Assembly (NCBI GenBank): GCA_020284085.1 | Contig: JACEVL010001161.1 | Span: 2,899,344-2,963,343, forward strand | Length of the DNA stretch: 64,000 bases | Reading direction: 5' to 3' | Source: Aporrectodea caliginosa | Taxonomy: Eukaryota; Annelida; Clitellata; Crassiclitellata; Lumbricidae | Shown here: one piece after another, positions 8,504-18,451 of the stretch | Layout of the letters: each line of letters starts with the position of its first letter | How positions within the stretch are numbered: the first letter of the stretch is position 1 | Translations under genes and position numbers: made by a program | The notes under the pieces: generated by a model | Database searches by the model: none | Told to the model about the DNA's origin: nothing | Seen by the model: the letters and a program-made list of their open reading frames with translations, nothing else

Positions 8504-9403
8504 AATCCAGAAAAATGAAATCTAGCAAAAACAATATAGAACAATATTTGGCTGATTTATGGCTTGTACCCTTGATTTTGAACTTTTGACCTTGAATTGA
8601 CCTTTTGACCTTGAAATGACCTTGGGACATGTTAGCCTTTAAGTTCTATGTAAATGTAGTTCCTATCGGCCCGAGCAAAAAAGGTAAAAGAATCACCAAA
8701 ATAGAACAATATTTGGCTGAGTTATGGCCTTTTCCACTTGCTTTTGACCTTCTGACCTTGAATTGACCTTGGGTCATGTTAGCCTTTAGGTATTCTGTAT
8801 TCTCAAATGTAGCCTAGCTCTTATCGGCCCGAGCAAAAAAGTAAAAGAATCACCCAAATAGAAACATATTTGACTGAGTTATGGCCTTTTCCCCTTGCTT
8901 TTGACCTTCTGACCTTGAATTGACCTTGGGTCATGTTAGCCTTTAAGTACTCTGTATTCTCAAATGTAGCTCTTATCGGCCCGAGCAAAAAAGTAAAAGA
9001 ATCACCCAAATAGAAACATATTTGACTGAGTTATGGCCATTTCCCCAGATTTCCTTTGAAATTGACCTTTTTGACCTTAAAATAACCTTGGATTGTCTTA
9101 CATTTAGTAACCTTGTTTCTTACCACAGGTAGCCCTTATCAAGTCGAGAAAAAGCAAGAAAGAATTAACCGAATTCAACAATTATTGGCTGAGATCTGGC
9201 CATTTTCTCTGATTTTTGCAAGATTTCATTTTTATGACCTTGAAATGACCTTCAGGTCAAAAATCCGGCTTGGCAACAGCGATTTTCGTAATCAGCATGG
9301 TCGAATTAGTCTTAAAAAGTTTGTTGCCAAAAATGAACATGAATTGCTTCTTGCACGAAAATTTCAGTTTTTTGCGCCTAGACTAACACGCTTGACGTCA
9401 TCA

Positions 9404-10256
9404 TTCAATTCAATTCAATTCAATTTATTTTTCCTGTAACCGTCAACATATTTACAATTATGGCAGTGATAATTCAACGACGTACCGGTTACCAAGTGGA
9501 GGACCCTGAAGGGATGGATTATCCCGCTAAATAGGGCCACCCAGGTAATGAAATAAAAGTCTCGATAACACATGACAGCAAGCTTGCTTTCGGAGACAGG
9601 AATTAAACAAAAATTAGAATGACTTAACTAATAGAACTTAACTAAACACCCGTAACAGTAAATAACATTAATTCAATTGCCTTGATGTATCAGATAGTGG
9701 CGTAATTTGTTCTTAAATATTTTTAAAGCAGTCAATTGTCGGATCCATAAGGGAACATCATTCCATACCTTAACCCCTGCAAATCTAATGGAAAACAGTC
9801 GAGTATTTGTGTGGGCAAAGGGCTGTCGATGCAACTTGGTGCTTCTAGTGGGATAGGAATGTATTTCAGAGGTAAGGAGGAAAAGTTTTTGGTATATAGC
9901 AGGTAATAGATTGTGCTCATACCGATACATGAATTCGCCTACTTGCGCTATCCTAATCTGTTCAACAGTTAATATTTTAAATTCAAGAAACGACTTGCTG
10001 GTGTGAGATCCGTAGGGAGTGCCAGCAATGAATCGGACAGCTCGCTTTTGGAGGATGGTCAGCCTTTGCAGGTTTGACTGGTACGTAGAGGCCCAGATTA
10101 AGTTACAATAGCCAAGGTAGGGATATATCAGCGAGTAATAAAGCGTTAACCGAACCTTGGGTGGCAGAAGGTAGGAGGCACGATTTAAGATCCCCATATT
10201 CTTTGCTATTTTGGAGGAGATTGTCTTAATATGGTCTTTCCATGACAGATGCTGGT
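9404..10256 (-). pseudogene. CR1/Jockey-like LINE, 3' part (downstream of the hAT insertion)
   Basis: The minus strand encodes the thumb and C-terminus of a LINE reverse transcriptase ending in a stop at 9673. Blocks are SWKDHIKTISSKIAKNMGIL, LPPKVRLTLYYSLIYPYLGY and LQKRAVRFIAGTPYGSHT, then VWNDVPLWIRQLTALKIFK. The 3' UTR follows to a 4-5 unit ATTGA tail at 9404-9428, directly next to the foldback element. The other part of the same LINE lies at 12091-12239, across an inserted hAT-like element. Removing the insert plus one target copy makes the frame continuous, so the LINE was intact here when it was hit. Confidence 0.85.
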
Positions 10257-12090
10257 TAGGGTGGTTAAAACAAAAAGTCAAGCTAGAAACCAAGACACCC
10301 CCTAACTTTTTTACACTTGTCATTTGTATTATTCTGAGAAAATTTCAGCTTCCTACTCCAACTGGAAGACGATGCTCAATGACGTCAACTTTTAACATAG
10401 TCGTCGTTATGTAGAAGCATTGGCCTAATGTGTTACAAACGGTGATTTCATTGGCAATCTTCTTATGCAATTGTGCAATTTAGTTCTCCTATTTCCTTTT
10501 TTATATTTTGAACTTAGTACACAGTTCTTATTACAGATCTTGCTATCTATTTTCTGTTTATACACAGACATTTAACTTAAATGTATTTTCATTGATATTT
10601 GTACAAAACACGGGCATACTGTTTATGCACCACACAATACCATATTCATATCTTTGATTGCATTTACTCAGCATTCTGCAGCTATTCGTGCATTCATACA
10701 TACATTCTAACATACCTATATACATGCATGCATACAGACATACATACAAGCATACATAGTACATACTGATGCTTATATTCATACATACATTCATTGACAC
10801 ATATATGCATGGATTGCATGCATTCAAATGTGCATAAAGACATACAAGCATACATGCATGCATACATACTTGCGTGCATACGATACACGCTGAGTCAGTA
10901 ATAGCTGAATTTATAGCAGACTCTGCCTTGGTGATTGACTTGGATGGTAAAATCCTTCCTGATATTTCTTGAATCGAAGATATGGCATTTTAAAGTTTAC
11001 CTCTGGAACAGGATGTAACGAAGCCAAGGCTGTTTATGATCTGGTAGAAGCATGGAAGTTGATTATAGAAATCAAGCGATGTGGTTTGACAGTTGACACT
11101 ATTTCTGTGAACACTGTTAGCTTCAATAGGCATATGTTCTTCTGGAAAATGATTGTTCGAGAGCTCCTGTAGTTGGCTTTCTGTCAATATTTCATAAAAC
11201 TGAACTTAGGCAAGGTTTTTATTTTGTGCTGCGGTCCCTCAAGTTCCTCATAAATTTCAATCTTCAGGAGATTTAAGACTTTTGGGAAAATGTGACACAT
11301 GACAAATTTCGGGGGACTAGAAGAATTCCGATATAAATGCAGATTATGCAGTGCTGAAGGAATGAATTTCTGTGACATATACCTCATGGGGCATTATTTG
11401 AGTGTTCCATGGCTGATTATTTATGTTGTTTTCTTGTTCATGACACGACATAAGTCCTGTTTTTATAATGGCAAATTCGTAATCTAATCAAAATAAAATT
11501 ACGACTACAAGACGTTAAGCAATAATTTCAAAACAATCACTCTTTTAGTTCGACCTGGTAAAGGGAAAAGGTCTGTGAGCACCGTCTTCCAGTTGGAGTA
11601 GGAAGCTCAAATTTTGCATGAATGATACAATTAACAGGTGTAAAAAACTGAGCGGGTGTCCTGAATTATCCTTCAAGTTGTTGAGGCAAACAAAAAAGCT
11701 GTCCCCACTGAAATTACGAAGAAGTCTCGAGAAATGAAGCTGTGCGACATACTTCTGGGACATCATTTGACTGGTTTATTATGGAGACTGCTTCCATGCA
11801 GCAAATAGCGTGGCTGACATGACATAACTATTGCTTTTTCATAGGCCTATTGGTAAATTGATAATCTGGTCATAATATAAAGAATAAAAGACTTGCAGCG
11901 TATTTTCTAACCGATCGCACTGTTAGTTCTATATGGTAAAGGGGAGGGGTCCGTGAGCACAGTCTTCCAGTTAGAGTAGGAAGCTGAAATTTTACCACAA
12001 TGATACAATTGATAGGTGTAAAAAACTGAGAGGGTGTCTTGGTTTCTAGCTTGAACTTCATTTTTTACCATGTGTTCATGGACCACCCTA
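10257..12090. mobile_element. Non-autonomous hAT-like element inserted in a LINE
   Basis: The element starts TAGGGTGG at 10257 and ends with the complement CCACCCTA at 12090. It is flanked by the 8-bp direct repeat ATGCTGGT (10249-10256 and 12091-12098). An 8-bp duplication and a TAGGG terminus are characteristic of the hAT superfamily. The two ends share a further ~120 bp in inverted orientation (TCAAGCTAGAAACCAAGACA and CTTCCAGTTGGAGTAGGAAG). A third copy of that end module lies inside at about 11540-11665, part of an imperfect ~375-bp tandem duplication. No transposase is encoded; the interior also holds a CATA-rich microsatellite at 10680-10880. Confidence 0.85.
10680..10880. repeat. Degenerate CATA/CATG microsatellite
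   Basis: Imperfect ACATACATGCATACAT-type tetranucleotides inside the hAT-like element. Open frames here are repeat translations. Confidence 0.85.
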
Positions 12091-12239
12091 ATGCTGGTCC
12101 AGTATTACTCCTAGAAACTTGGATGACGTCACCTGAGTAATTTGGTTACCATCGATACATAGTGTTTTTGAGTCAGAGGGACAATTTTTTTATGAGACCT
12201 AAATAATATATAATTGGTCTTATCAAGATTGAGACTCTT
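12091..12239 (-). pseudogene. LINE reverse transcriptase, 5' fragment split off by the hAT insertion
   Basis: The minus strand reads SLNLDKTNYILFRSHKK, the block that follows the catalytic palm in CR1/Jockey-type enzymes, and leads to an LGV block just before the hAT insertion. The homology stops at about 12239, where plus-strand Ty3/gypsy sequence begins. Catalytic palm motifs are therefore missing. Confidence 0.75.
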
Positions 12240-12911
12240 TGCTTTCATCGGTCATGTGGTTGGTTCTGGAACGATTCAAATGAATCCAGATAGAATTGAG
12301 AAAGTTTAATTAATTTGAAAACTCAGAAACGAAGAAACAAGTTAAGCAATTGCTGGGATTTTTTGATTTACTATAGACAGTTTATCAGAGATTTTGCACA
12401 GATTGCGAAGCCTTTATCTGATTTGACAAGTAAACATGTTCCAGATAAGATTGATTGGACTGATAGACATCAACAGGCATTTAATTTACTTAAAGATGCT
12501 GTACGCTCTAAAGTTGTTTTATATGTTTTTGATGTTGGAAAACCTTTTAATTTGTACTGTGATAGCAGTGATTTTGCAGTAGGAGCTGTTTTAACACAGA
12601 TGGATGATAAGGGAATAGAACGCCCTGTATCATTTATAAGTCAGAAATTGACTGACACCCAGAAGAGATGGGCAACTGTAGAGAAAGAAGCCTATGCTAT
12701 TGTTTGGGCTCTAAATAAGTTAAAAGAGATAATCATTGGATCTAAAGTTCACATCTTTACAGATCACAATCCTTTAACTTATCTGACTGAATCTATGTCT
12801 AAGTCTGCTAAACTGGTGCGTTGGGCTTTGGCACTGCAAACTTTTGATGTAGAAGTTAATTATAAGAAAGGACGATTAAATGTTGTAGCAGATTGTTTAT
12901 CTAGATTATAA
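12236..12911 (+). pseudogene. Ty3/gypsy retrotransposon fragment: end of reverse transcriptase and RNase H
   Basis: Plus-strand translation gives the end of a gypsy reverse transcriptase (FIGHVVGSGTI, then YYRQFI and PLSDLTSK) and a nearly complete RNase H domain. Clear marks of the latter are LYCDSSDFAVGAVLTQ, SFISQKLTDTQKRWATVEKE, IFTDHNPLTYL and a final NVVADCLSRL. A stop and at least two frameshifts lie upstream of about 12370, so the reverse-transcriptase end is broken while the RNase H frame is open. The frame ends right after the SRL motif with no integrase behind it, and a polypurine tract and LTR-like sequence follow. That fits either an internal deletion or a Gmr1-like element, where integrase precedes reverse transcriptase. 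Confidence 0.85.
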
Positions 12912-13026
12912 GATTGTTTATTTTACTGTATTATATAGTATTAAGTTTATTGCATAATTTAGTACCTGATGATTTCGCAAATTTTTAAGTTTAATTTGCT
13001 CAATCCAAAGAAAGAGAAGGAGGTAA

Positions 13027-13363
13027 TGTGAACTAATGTTTTGCATATATAATGAGCACAGGTGTTCCTTATGTTGATATATATATATAAGGTGTATTCG
13101 ATTGTTAAGCGTTTTAGTCTTAGGCCTTAGTTGCGCTGTCGGCTCGTGGGCGCTTGGCCTAAAGTAGCCTAAACTTTGGCTGACGATAGATTCTCTACAC
13201 GTGCAGTTAGCGCGCCAAACTTAGAAACTGCTGATGACAGTGAATTTGAACTATACAGTGTAGTACAGTTGTTTTAATGCAAGAGTTGAGTTGTTGTTAT
13301 TAAACTGTGTTTGAAAGAAAGAAAGAAACATTCAAAGAACTGTGTCAATTTAATTCTTAAACA
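13027..13363 (+). mobile_element. Probable 3' LTR of the Ty3/gypsy fragment
   Basis: A purine-rich tract at 13008-13023 (AAAGAAAGAGAAGGAGG) precedes a segment that begins TGTGAAC and can end TTAAACA. It includes a TATATATATAAGG promoter-like sequence near 13078 and an ATTAAA polyadenylation-like signal near 13300. No 5' LTR remains for comparison, so the borders are inferred. From 13364 to 13870 nothing is recognised. Confidence 0.45.
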
Positions 13364-13880
13364 GTTAGAAGACGTTGAGCAATTTATATGTAGAGATAAG
13401 GAAAGTTCTTGAGGTAGGTCACAACTAAGAAAGAAAAGAGTTGGTGACATTTAGAAATTCTCAATATCGTTTAAATTTAATTTTTGCAGTGGCTATTCGA
13501 TGCTCAAAGTGACTATAGGATTTGGATGCGTAAAATACTAAGAGTCGGCCTAAGACAATGCGAGATCAGGCATATAGGGCACCTATAGGTCGAAGGTCAC
13601 CTTTCTCAGTGAATATACGCTAAGGTGCATAGTGAAGGCAAACAACTGTTTCGTCGGGGAGCATGATCCACGTAAAGGAGACCTTGGCGATGGGTCTGGG
13701 TGGTCTGTGACCAATCGATGTTGGTTACATAACGCTACAATTAAAACCAATCAAACAAACAAGCATAGCAAAGCCTTGATTAAGTTAAAGGAACGTGTTC
13801 TCTTCTATTATTAAGCACCATTATTGTTTTAAAGATGCTGCTGAAGATGATGATGGTGTCAGTGATAATGATGATGACAT

Positions 13881-14103
<223 letters not shown>

Positions 14104-15092
14104 TCTAGCTTACGAAACGTACGCAGTGAGACCCCCAAAAGAAGCGTGTCTCAATAAATACCGCATAAAGATACTGTAGCGTTTTATACATAGATTCCTG
14201 GTTCTTCTTTTTAGAAATTGAACCTCATTAACTACCAACCGCCTAAGCATAACCAGGCCACACTGCGGTTCTGTTTCTATCATTCGTGTCTGGTCGCAGC
14301 AAATGTGCGTGATGTTCTATCTACATAAACTTCCTATCCATACTTCCGAGCGCTTCACGATAAGCTGGATGAAAATGAAATGAAAGGAATGCTGCGTATA
14401 CTAATTAATTATAATGCCACTAAACTAAGTCTAAAATCGTGGTCTGCCTATAAGCTTAATTGACTATGGTGGACTACAATCGTACAGGAGCAAATTCTCG
14501 CATGCATAGGAAACATCACAAGTAGCCTACGTTCTATTCTGTGCGGCGTATTTAAAAACGGCAAAAATATCAAAAATGTCTTCGCATGAACAGCTCTACT
14601 TATAGCTCTGGACACTGAAAGCTAAATGGGAAGATGTTATTCTTATTATAGTATCGAATAGAAATAAAATCTAGATGGCAAGAATACTATCTTAAATTTT
14701 AATACATCTATCGTTTGCCGATTACCTACACCCCCTATGACGACTTTTTAAACCAAAACAATGTAAGCGTAAATACTTGTAAGGAGATTGGATGATATGG
14801 GAATATAATGAAGAAGTACAGCGGACAGGCACAAGAAAACTGTTCACTTTTTGTCATGCCTCTGCCCGTAGTGGTTCAAAGAGGTGTCGGAGTCGAAGGA
14901 AGTTCCAGCTGAAGCGAAAACAAAGCAGCAAATCAAAAAAGGATCACATACCCTTGAGGATTGATTACTATATGGCTTGACAACGCATAGCCGGCTACAC
15001 GGGACATGCCGGGATTCAAAACCCAGACACAGTGGTTGGAAGCAATTTACAATCTGTCATCGTACGAATGAGGAAAAATCCTAAGAAAAATA

Positions 15093-15391
15093 CAACAGAA
15101 TTCTACTCCAACAGAATTCTACTCCAACAGAATTCTACCCCAACAGAATTCTACTCCAACAGAATTCTACCCCAACAGAATTCTACTTCAACAGAATTCT
15201 ACTTCAACAGAATTCTACTCCAACAGAATTCTACCCCAACAGAATTCTACCCCAACAGAAACTTAGACAGAATTCTACTCCAACATAATTCTACTCCAAC
15301 AGAATTCTACTCCAACAGAATTCTACTCCAACATAATTCTACTCCAACAGAATTATACTCCAACAGAATTCTACTCCAACAGAATTCTACT
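15093..15391. repeat. 15-bp minisatellite (CAACAGAATTCTACT)n
   Basis: About 20 copies of a 15-bp unit, most containing an EcoRI site, with CTCC/CCCC/TTCA variants. Because 15 is a multiple of three the frame stays open (TEFYSNRIL repeats), but there is no sign of a gene. It lies downstream of the MKX stop codon by about 210 bp in transcript sense, so it may fall in the 3' UTR. Confidence 0.95.
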
Positions 15392-15603
15392 GCGTGATCC
15401 ATCTGAGTCAACTGCACAGGGGCTGGGTCGCATCTCCACAAAAAAGTAAAGCCTAATACCAGAAGATGCTGAAACACGTAGACAGCGTAGAAAGAGAGAG
15501 AGACCACATCTTATGCTCTCCACTGAACGCTGATCGCAATCCAAACCGAGAAGAGGAATAAAAAGAAGAAGATGATGAAACGTCTTTCCAATCGGTGTTG
15601 TTG

Positions 15604-15796
15604 TCAGACGATGTCTAAGTTCCACTTTCTCGGCAAAGATCCAACTGAGCCAAACGACGATGAAGACGACGACGACGACGACGAGGAGGAGGAGGATGAG
15701 GATGGGGACGGGTTATTCTGACGACAGGACATGGCCATCCTTGTCAGTGCAATCGCTGCCCCAATCTCCATCCAGTAGAGGTCATCCGTCGATGAA
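15604..15796 (-). CDS. MKX: Mohawk homeobox gene, exon 5 (C-terminus and stop)
   Basis: The minus-strand acceptor TTTTGGTTGTAATGACAG ends at 15797 and the stop TGA is at 15606-15604. The exon opens with SSTDDLYWMEIGAAIALT, matching the conserved C-terminal motif of vertebrate MKX (DDTYWKEINAAMALTNL), where it serves as a repression or interaction region. A run of about 20 serines from a GTC/CCT repeat follows, then the tail FGSVGSLPRKWNLDIV. Entry is phase 2, which matches exon 4. The serine run is unusual and probably repeat-driven. The acceptor lies at the edge of a 42-bp minisatellite. Identification from the motif is firm. Confidence 0.85.
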
Positions 15797-15799
15797 CTG

Positions 15800-16135
15800 T
15801 CATTACAACCAAAAGCCACATCACTCCACTATATATAATAAACATTACAACCAAAAGCCACATAACTCCATTGTATTTAATAGACATTACAACTATAAGC
15901 CACATAACTCCACTGTATTTAATAGACATTACAACCAAAAGCCACATCACTCCACTGTATATAATAAACATTACAACCAAAAACCACATAACTCCATTGT
16001 ATTTAATAGACATTACAACCAAAAGCCACATAACTCCATTGTATTTAATAGACATTACAACCAAAAGCCACATAACTTCACTGTATATAATAGACATTAC
16101 AAACACAAGCCACATAACTCCATTGTATTATAACA
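15800..16135. repeat. 42-bp minisatellite abutting the MKX exon 5 acceptor
   Basis: Eight copies of a 42-bp unit beginning CATTACAACCAAAAGCCACA start at 15801, 15843, 15885, 15927, 15969, 16011, 16053 and 16095. On the transcribed minus strand each unit reads GGCTTTTGGTTGTAATG, which in the last unit forms the tract just before the exon 5 splice acceptor. The periodic frames are not genes. Confidence 0.95.
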
Positions 16136-16908
16136 GACCTGTCTACATTCATAATTATGTAATCCTACACTGTTTAAATACCCAAGGTTATGCACCCAAT
16201 GACTACATAAAATCAATCCGGATAGAAGAAAAAAATGTACACTCAATCTATTATACTGTTTGCTAGTTCAAACAAAGAACTCATCTCTGCTCAACATTCT
16301 TTCGCTGATTGCTCCTCGTGTTCTTAGTGCACTTGCGTATAATGCCATCCTCCAGGTTGCAGATAATTGAGGCCTTTGAAGACAGGTTCCTTCATTTCTG
16401 TCTTATATTTAAAAACACTCGACCTTTGACTCCACACTCGGAAACGGAATGTGCAGAGACCTCATACAATAACTCTGGAACTTCATTCGGAGAAATTTTA
16501 GGACCAGGCATCTTATTAATGACGGTGTTTAACATAATATGATTTAAAAAGAGTTCAAGCGGTTCAGACGAATTTGTCATCTGCTTCTTCTACACGGCTC
16601 TCACATAGGATAATAAAATAAAACGTGCACTAGAAAATGCCATCCATTGAAAGCAACATCTGTTTCCGTCAAAGCGAAATTTTCAATCGTTCGACTAATA
16701 AATCACAGCAACTATTTTCATTATCGAATTGTCTGAGCAAGATCAGCAGACCTACGTTGCCCATGTCATGCTATAGGCAATATTCAAATTATGGATGCAA
16801 TTACTATTTTGTTTCAAGTTATAGCTCATCTAATTTAATTTGAGTGTTAATAATTTATAAATTAAAATTTAATTACAGCACAAATACGATTAAAGCGACT
16901 GTTCATAC
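16136..16908 (-). other. MKX intron 4, remaining part: nothing recognised
   Basis: AT-rich single-copy-looking sequence. Short open frames on both strands have no recognisable content. Confidence 0.5.
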
Positions 16909-16957
16909 TTGGTTTTCGAAGAATGCTCGCGGGTCCTTAGCATTTCCGAATAGATCT
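16909..16957 (-). CDS. MKX: Mohawk homeobox gene, exon 4 (49-nt micro-exon, predicted)
   Basis: The minus-strand acceptor TGTTATTTTCAG ends at 16958 and the donor ACCAA|GTATGA begins at 16908. The 49 nt enter in phase 1 and leave in phase 2, exactly what is needed to join exon 3 (phase 1 donor) to exon 5 (phase 2 acceptor). The piece reads IYSEMLRTREHSSKT without a stop. With it the whole CDS is 1557 nt, a multiple of three. I found it by looking for a phase-correct bridge, so it rests on splice signals and frame, not on homology. RNA evidence could show another solution. Confidence 0.55.
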
Positions 16958-16959
16958 CT

Positions 16960-17877
16960 GAAAATAACAAAAGCGATGCTAACGTGTTATCTTAAAGCTA
17001 CAGATGCACTAAGTGGAAGCACAAATGATAAACGCTGGCACAGGTTTCAGTTTTTTTTTTAGTGGGATGTAGAGTGATAAGTGACCATACCTGAAATCGG
17101 TTAGGGCAATACTGGGTTTAGTCCTATAAGCATAATCTTCGGGGTTAGTATAGGTACCCCTACCTCTAACTTTTGGGCTAGATGGCACTCTACCCTCGCG
17201 TTTTGTTATCCAGAAGAAACAATACCCTTTAGTATCTCATCGTAGGAAGGCCTTCATTTCAGCCCTCAAGACTCAAACAATTATTATCAAGCATCATCAT
17301 CATCGTGATCACCATCATCATTTTGAGTTGAATAAATCTGAAAAATATTCAACATCTCTGAAGTTGCCATCATTAAAACCTGCATAAAAAGAGGAGCGTT
17401 TTCGTGAGTTAGCCAATTGCACGCCACATCAAATTAGTGCAACAAAGGGACATGCTGGATTAAGTTTTGTGCGGGCATCATAGAAAAGATGAGAGTAAAT
17501 ACTTTTAGTGAGAGAAACTCTACATGCAGACTTAAAGTTTGATAGTTGGTATACAAGGAGGAATATAAATTTGCAAGGAACTCATTTTTACCCATTTTGT
17601 GCCTACATGGCCTATGAGCGTATTTCTCGCAAATTAACTTTTCCAACATTTAGAGGATTTTCTCAGCCACGGTCACACTTCTGAATACCTGTTTTACGAC
17701 CAAGAATCCCAATAATACCGCTTTTAGGCGCATAATTTAGGACGAATATAGGTCTAACGGTGTCCACAATTTACAGCCTAGGTAACTAGACATTAGAAAT
17801 TCAAAACTGCAACCAACTTCTACATTTTTGCACAATATATAAAGAAACAAAGAATATTGCGCAACGCAGAGCAATGA
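16960..17877 (-). other. MKX intron 3, first part: nothing recognised
   Basis: No exon, repeat or ORF of note apart from a short imperfect ATC run near 17292-17325. Confidence 0.4.
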
Positions 17878-17901
17878 CGACCTGTCTCTTCCTCCGCTAA
17901 G
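17878..17901 (-). repeat. 24-bp exact copy of a piece of MKX exon 3
   Basis: These 24 bases are identical to 18718-18741 in exon 3 (encoding LAEEETGR). The copy is preceded on the minus strand by CTCTTGATTTGCAG, a good acceptor, and followed by ACAG|GTCGTC. Used as an exon it would hit a stop in the needed frame, so it is more likely debris from a local duplication near the adjacent SINE. Confidence 0.8.
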
Positions 17902-17919
17902 CTGCAAATCAAGAGCATG

Positions 17920-18163
17920 TGGGGCGCGGTGGTGTAGGGGTAGGCTATGTTCGGTGCCGTGCAGCCGGAGGGTTGCAGGTTCGAATCCACCTCAAGCCGC
18001 CGCGTAGGGACCCTGGGCAAGTCCTTCACTCGCAATTGCTCATGCGCTTCGGCGTTAAACTCCCGATTCAGTGTCCGCGCTGTAGTCGGGAGCGCCTCTG
18101 AGTAGAAATCTTGAAGGGGCGCTATAAAAAGTGCTCATAGGCCTACATACATACATGCATACA
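17920..18163 (+). mobile_element. tRNA-derived SINE
   Basis: Starts GGGGCGCGGTGGTGTAGGGG (A-box region) and has a B box GGTTCGAATCC at about 17979. A family body follows (GTAGGGACCCTGGGCAAGTC, CAATTGCTCATGCGCTTCGG), then GGGGCGCTATAAAAAGTG and an ATAC tail. A near twin is at 57438-57656. The 3' end GGCGCTATA resembles the local LINE tails, as expected if the SINE borrows LINE machinery. Confidence 0.9.
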
Positions 18164-18451
18164 TTTGAACAGGGGAAACAATCGACCGATAAAACTTATA
18201 CTGTTCCTATAGAAGCACCAAATACAGTCCACTAAAATTTTAAGTTTTACGTTTTAATATCTACTACGTAGCCATATTTCATAGGCCTTTAATAGACCAT
18301 AAAATGCGCTAGATTATTTCTAGGAAGCATATTAGTCGGAATAATTAATTAACGAAAAGACGTAATGTTATCTTTTCTATAGAGTAGGTCTGCTTTGGCC
18401 TGTATAAATTGCAAACCAAGGAAGTTTCACAAAGCCTAGGATTCAATTCAC

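Larger units (their letters stand above)
7091..9403. mobile_element. Foldback-type element: ~1-kb inverted arms of ~160-bp units around a captured ORF
   Basis: Bases 7091-8037 are the reverse complement of 8313-9403, at high identity over almost the whole length, starting at GATGACGTCAAGCGTGTTAG. Each arm is built of ~160-bp tandem units with a GGCCATAACTCAG-type motif. The left arm has four (about 7291, 7455, 7613, 7778) and the right arm has five (about 8551, 8717, 8875, 9027, 9185). The units are crowded with AAGGTCA. The inner part of both arms and the 275-nt loop carry one ORF. Long inverted repeats made of tandem units are characteristic of foldback elements (Drosophila FB, sea-urchin TU). 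No transposase is visible, so movement would need help in trans. Confidence 0.85.

Noticed and set aside
15801..16135. CRISPR-like array of 42-bp repeats
   Set aside because: The repeats are contiguous without unique spacers, in a eukaryotic intron; a minisatellite. The same applies to the 44-bp array at 31.2 kb and the 15-bp array at 15.1 kb.
17878..17901. A 20-nt MKX micro-exon using the 24-bp copy
   Set aside because: In the required phase the second codon is a stop (TAG).
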